From Bacteroidales bacterium (GTDB lineage: Bacteria > Bacteroidota > Bacteroidia > Bacteroidales > UBA932): a DNA stretch of 64,000 bases. Made by a program: the position numbers and the translations under genes. Position 1 is the first letter of the stretch. The number at the start of each line of letters is the position of its first letter. Under the pieces are notes generated by a model. The model did no database searches. It saw nothing but the letters and a program-made list of their open reading frames with translations, and was not told the DNA's origin. The DNA is taken from positions 62,001 to 126,000 of the forward strand of contig JAFUWY010000020.1 of assembly GCA_017477245.1 (NCBI GenBank). The letters run 5' to 3'. Shown here piece after piece: positions 60,118 to 64,000 of the stretch.

Positions 60118-61551
60118 CTATTCTGCCAGGTGACGGGCTTCGATTTCCTGGTTGATCTGGTCCATACGCTCGTCGCTGAGTTCGTACTTGCTGATGATGA
60201 AGATGGCGAGGACCAGCAGCAGGGCCGGGATCACGCACACGAGCCAGAGGATGCCCTGCTCGGCGAGCGGCGTCTGCTGCGCGGCGTCGGCGTTGAAGCC
60301 GACCCAGGCGAGCACCAGGCCGGGCACCACGCCGCCGAGGGCCATGCCGGCCTTGAAGAAGATGCCCGTGAGGGCGTTGACGATGCCGGCGATGCGCCGG
60401 CCGGTGGTGTATTCGCCGTAGGAGATGACTTCCGGAACGAGCGCCCACATGTAGCCCGTCGCAGTGATGATGCCCGTGGACTTGACGAACTGGGCGATGC
60501 ACAGGAGCACGAAGTTGTCCTTGGTGGCGGGGATGGACACGAAGGTGTACATCAGGGCCATGCCGAGGATGGCGACGCCGAGGAAGAGGTAGAACATGCC
60601 CTTCTTGCCGATCCTGCGCTTGATGGCGGGTACCAGCGGCAGGAAGATGAAGGCCGGGATGGTGCCGAGCCACATGAACAGGGTGGTCAGCAGCGGGGTG
60701 GCGCCCACGTTGTAGGACATGAAATAGGCGTCGGCCGCGTTGCCCACGCTCGTCATCGCGAAGGCGGTGACGAAGAAGAAGGCCAGCACGCGCAGCGGCC
60801 GGTTGCGCACGAACTCCATCCACAGGTCGCTGACCTTGACGTTGGCGGCCTCCTTCTCGTCCATGACGACCTTCTCCTTGCACTGCGTGAAGCAGAAGAC
60901 GAGCAGGGCCATGCCCACGAGGGCGAAGAGGGTCATGGTGATGAACCAGGCCGGGGCGGCTTCGGGCGTGTTGTACACGGCGACCTCCTTGCCGGTGGCG
61001 GGGTCGAGCACCTTCGGGGCGAAGATGGCGATGATCAGCGGCAGGGACTTGACGCACAGGGCGCCGAGGTTGGCCATGAACATGCGGGTGGACGTGAGGA
61101 TGGTGATCTCGTCGGTGTCGCGCGTGAGCGAAGCGTTGAGCGCGCCGTAGGGGACGTTGACGAGCGTGTAGCACATCGACATGCCCACGTAGGTGATGTA
61201 GGCGTAGAGGAGCGAGCCGCTGAATCCGTTCCAGAAACAGAGGATCGCGAGGCCGACGAGCGGGATGCCGCCCAGGATCAGCCAGGAGCGGTACTTGCCC
61301 CATCTGGGGTTGCCCTTGTCCACGATGGTGCCGACGACCGGGTCCCAGAGCACGTCCACGAGGCGCACGATCAGGAACATCACGGCCGCGGCCCCGGGCT
61401 TGAGCCCGAAGACGTTGGTGTAGTAGAAGAGCAGCCAGATGCTGATGGTCTGGTAGATCAGGTTCTGCGCCATGTCGCCGGCGCCGAACCCGATGCGCTG
61501 CATCCAGGAGAGTTTGTAGAAGCCTCTGGCTTCGGAAGCGTTGTTCGCCAT
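60118..61551 (-). CDS. GPH-family sugar:cation symporter (MFS)
   Basis: A 477-residue inner-membrane transporter with twelve expected helices. The MelB-type signatures are present: FGAGDMAQNLIYQTISIWLLFYYT near the start and VRLVDVLWDPVVGTIVDKGNPRWGKYR in the first loop, with the cation-site aspartates. Given the neighbouring GH115 and GH43 genes it probably imports xylo-oligosaccharides or glucuronate-bearing oligomers, but this is inference. It starts 15 bases after the GH115 gene. Confidence 0.93.
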   Translation of the reverse strand: MANNASEARGFYKLSWMQRIGFGAGDMAQNLIYQTISIWLLFYYTNVFGLKPGAAAVMFLIVRLVDVLWDPVVGTIVDKGNPRWGKYRSWLILGGIPLVGLAILCFWNGFSGSLLYAYITYVGMSMCYTLVNVPYGALNASLTRDTDEITILTSTRMFMANLGALCVKSLPLIIAIFAPKVLDPATGKEVAVYNTPEAAPAWFITMTLFALVGMALLVFCFTQCKEKVVMDEKEAANVKVSDLWMEFVRNRPLRVLAFFFVTAFAMTSVGNAADAYFMSYNVGATPLLTTLFMWLGTIPAFIFLPLVPAIKRRIGKKGMFYLFLGVAILGMALMYTFVSIPATKDNFVLLCIAQFVKSTGIITATGYMWALVPEVISYGEYTTGRRIAGIVNALTGIFFKAGMALGGVVPGLVLAWVGFNADAAQQTPLAEQGILWLVCVIPALLLVLAIFIISKYELSDERMDQINQEIEARHLAE

Positions 61552-61566
61552 AAGGGATATGAGTTA

Positions 61567-64000
61567 TCAGTTGGTGCCGGTGCGTGTGGCGGGGGATTCC
61601 TCGCCGAAGAGGAACTGCGGGGTGTAGCCGCCGTAGTCCAGGACGATCTTCTCAAAGACGATGCCGGGGTCGAGCGGGCGCAGGACGAGCTCCGTCCAGC
61701 CGCCCGCGGCGGGCAGCTCGGAGACCGTCTCCACGACGCGGCGCGCCACGGTGGGGTAGTAGACGGAATAGATGTTCTGCGGGTCCTCGTTGAGGCGGGC
61801 GTTGAAATGCTGGGTCTGCGCGCTGCCGCCGAGCGCTACCTCGTAGCGGTGGCCCGTGTTGTTGAAGGCCAGGGTGGATTTGGTGACCACGTGCACCTTG
61901 ACGCCGGTCGTGCCCGCAGGCAGCTCGACCCGGTAGCGCAGCGCGCCCCCTTCCGCCGGCAGCGTGTAGGGCATCAGGGCCACGCCGCTGCGCGTGCGGC
62001 CCAGGCCGGGGATGACGGTCCAGCGGGTGCCGGCCGGCGCCTGCGCGGCGGCCCAGTGCTCCGCCTCGATGGCGGTGTAGCCGCGCGGGTCGGCCGCGAA
62101 GGAGAATCCGCCCGGCGCCGCGTCCCCGATCCGCCTGACCTCGGGCAGGCGGTCGGCGGGGAAGTTGTCGTTCCAGGTGGTGTAGCCGATGTGTTTCTGG
62201 GTCATCATGCCGTCCCACTTGCCGCCGGACATCTCCTTGTTGTATTGCGCGCAGAGGGCCGCGTCGCGCGCGAAGCAGCGCTCCACGCGGTCCGCCCAGC
62301 GGTCTGCGTCAGGGTCGCCCCGGTCGTAGAGCGCGTGGTTCATCGCCTGGGCGTAGTACATCTCGTAGAGGTTGGAGAGGGCCTGGACCGGGAAGAGGAT
62401 GAGCTGGCGGTAGGCGTCGCGCGCCTCCGGGGCGATGGCGAGGAACTGCCGCAGCGCCTCGGCCTCCAGCCGCGCGAAGTCGTCGCAGACGCGGCGGAAC
62501 TCCCCGGAAGCGAGGTCGTAGGTGGTGCGGTCCATCATCTCGGCGGTGGTGCGTCCGCTGTATCTGCCCAGCAGGTCGAGGATCCGCGCCGCCTCGTCGG
62601 CCTGGTCGTCGCCGAAGGCGGTGGCGCAGAAGGCGCGGGTGTGGCCGGAGAGGTTCGAGGCCGTGAAGGCCTCCGGCCGGCGGGCCATGGCGAGGAAGAA
62701 GTCGATCGGGTATTCCATCGGCTTGAGATCGCCGACATTGAGCACCCAGAGCCGGTCCACGCCGTAGGCGTACGTCAGCTGCAGCTGCTCCCACATGTTC
62801 TCTACCGGCGTGACGTTGAGCCACTTGGAGTTGCGCGGCGCGCCGACGTAGTCCACGTGGTAGTAGATGCCCCAGCCGCCCCGGCGCGAGCGCTCGGCGG
62901 CGGTGGGGAGCTTGCGCACGTCGCCCCAGTTGTCGTCGCTCAGCAGGATGGTCACGTCGTCGGGCACGCGCAGGCCGAGGTCGTAGTACTGCTGGACCTC
63001 CTTGTAGAGGGCCCATACCTGCGGACGCTCCTCCGCGGGCTTGCCCGTGACCCGGCGGATGATCCTGCGCTGGTTGCGGATGATGGTCTCGAGCAGGCCG
63101 ATGTAGCGGGCTTCCTGGCCTTCCTGGCCCAGCGCTTCGTCGCCGTCGCCGCGCATGCCGATGGTGATCAGGTCCTCGGTGTCCCGGGCGCGCTCGACGC
63201 CTTCGGTGAAGAAGCGGTCCAGGACCTTGCGGTTGGCGGTGTAGTCCCAGGGGCCGTCTGCGCCGCCCCGGCGGACCCACTCCTGGTGGTTGCGCGCCAT
63301 GGGTTCATGGTGCGAGGTGCCCATGATGATGCCCATCTCGCGCGCCGTCCGGCTGTTGTCCGGGTCGTCGGCGTAGAAGGCCCAGCCCCACATCGCAGGC
63401 CACAGGAAGTTGGCGCGCAGGCGGAGCAGCAGCTCGAACACGCGGGCGTAGAAGCGGTGGTCGCCGTAGTCGGTGCCGTAGGTGTTCCTGACCCACGAGG
63501 TCAGGCAGGGCGCCTCGTCGTTGAGGAAGATCCCCCGGTAGCGGACGGCCGGCGAGCCGGTCCGGTACGTGCCGGGGGCGAGGGAGAGGTCCTCCCGGTG
63601 CCGCACCGGCACGTCCGCCCAGTCGTACCAGGGCGAGACGCCGATCTGTTCGGAGATCTCGTAGAGGCCGTAGATGGTGCCGCGCAGGTCGGAGCCCGCG
63701 ATGACGAGGGCGTCCGTGTAGCCCGGCACCGCCGGGCCGAGGGTGGAAATGAGATAGCTTTCGAATTGCCCCTGCAGGGGCGAGAGGTCGATGAGGCCGT
63801 CCGCCGCGAGCCGGCGGATCAGCGGGCTGTCCGCCGATCCGGCCAGGATGGCGCGCTGTCCGGCAGCCGCTGCCTGCGTGCCGCAGACGCGGCCGAAGTC
63901 CTCTCGCAGGGTCGCCGCGGCGATCTGGATCCCCCGGGCGTCGGCGGGGTCCGTGACCACGGCGGCGGGGACGCCCCGCTCGATGAGCGGGAACCGGCCC
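61567..64000 (-). CDS. Glycoside hydrolase family 115 protein (N-terminus beyond window)
   Basis: The frame is open to the window edge (the last codons give GRFPLIERGVPAAVVTDP), so the start is outside. At least 811 residues are present. Family blocks are seen: an N-terminal domain (GSDLRGTIYGLYEISEQIGVSPWYDWADVPV), then RYRGIFLNDEAPCLTSW, FLWPAMWGWAFYADD, GIIMGTSHHEPMARN, ITIGMRGDGDEA and LLSDDNWGDVRKLP. GH115 enzymes remove 4-O-methyl-glucuronate from xylan. A C-terminal beta domain follows. It heads the operon with the symporter and GH43 genes. Confidence 0.94.
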   Translation of the reverse strand, partial: GRFPLIERGVPAAVVTDPADARGIQIAAATLREDFGRVCGTQAAAAGQRAILAGSADSPLIRRLAADGLIDLSPLQGQFESYLISTLGPAVPGYTDALVIAGSDLRGTIYGLYEISEQIGVSPWYDWADVPVRHREDLSLAPGTYRTGSPAVRYRGIFLNDEAPCLTSWVRNTYGTDYGDHRFYARVFELLLRLRANFLWPAMWGWAFYADDPDNSRTAREMGIIMGTSHHEPMARNHQEWVRRGGADGPWDYTANRKVLDRFFTEGVERARDTEDLITIGMRGDGDEALGQEGQEARYIGLLETIIRNQRRIIRRVTGKPAEERPQVWALYKEVQQYYDLGLRVPDDVTILLSDDNWGDVRKLPTAAERSRRGGWGIYYHVDYVGAPRNSKWLNVTPVENMWEQLQLTYAYGVDRLWVLNVGDLKPMEYPIDFFLAMARRPEAFTASNLSGHTRAFCATAFGDDQADEAARILDLLGRYSGRTTAEMMDRTTYDLASGEFRRVCDDFARLEAEALRQFLAIAPEARDAYRQLILFPVQALSNLYEMYYAQAMNHALYDRGDPDADRWADRVERCFARDAALCAQYNKEMSGGKWDGMMTQKHIGYTTWNDNFPADRLPEVRRIGDAAPGGFSFAADPRGYTAIEAEHWAAAQAPAGTRWTVIPGLGRTRSGVALMPYTLPAEGGALRYRVELPAGTTGVKVHVVTKSTLAFNNTGHRYEVALGGSAQTQHFNARLNEDPQNIYSVYYPTVARRVVETVSELPAAGGWTELVLRPLDPGIVFEKIVLDYGGYTPQFLFGEESPATRTGTN

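Overview
The window comes from a G+C-rich member of the Bacteroidales (phylum Bacteroidota). The evidence is the promoter type (TTTG, about 20 bases, TAnnTTTG; for example at 17762-17793 and 55114-55145), the rarity of Shine-Dalgarno sequences, many lipoproteins, TonB-type domains, a coaX / outer-membrane barrel / TPR / lptC / SurA-type isomerase run, and many lipoproteins resembling the Bacteroides BF3164 six-bladed propeller family. A gut lineage is likely from the carbohydrate genes, but this is inference. I saw no rRNA, tRNA, CRISPR array, integrase or transposase.

1-15.2 kb is core genome: the end of a TonB-domain gene, hflX, fumarate reductase/succinate dehydrogenase sdhA-sdhB (no cytochrome b gene beside them), ruvB, then divergently mfd and the coaX-to-PPIase run. 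15.2-20.7 kb holds a lipoprotein with an M56 (BlaR1-like) peptidase, and a secreted family 2 beta-galactosidase. 20.65-22.59 kb has no convincing gene; it is packed with several families of tandem and dispersed repeats, including two blocks of five 51-bp units.

22.6-47.4 kb is the most unusual part. A membrane-anchored HTH regulator and a BlaI-type repressor precede twelve propeller lipoprotein genes. Two lie before and ten after a complete efflux system (TolC-like channel, adaptor lipoprotein and two RND pumps). The genes from the BlaI-type repressor to the second pump look like one operon. The lipoprotein paralogues are mosaic: several share nearly identical G+C-rich 5' ends while the rest of each gene differs and is often less G+C-rich. 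A 74-bp intergenic element, bounded at both ends by TTGATAATCA-like sequence, recurs at seven sites and in places supplies the stop codon of the upstream gene.

47.4-64 kb mixes housekeeping and sugar use: galK, a secreted endonuclease/phosphatase-fold protein, ychF, a CpXC-domain protein, uxuA, a YeiH-type transporter and a cysteine hydrolase. A lower-G+C segment follows (AAA ATPase, a frameshifted TPR-HTH regulator, a tiny ORF and an outer-membrane barrel), bracketed by two identical 29-bp hairpins. Last is a minus-strand operon (GH115, GPH-type symporter, GH43) that runs off the window end. With uxuA it suggests use of glucuronate-decorated xylan.
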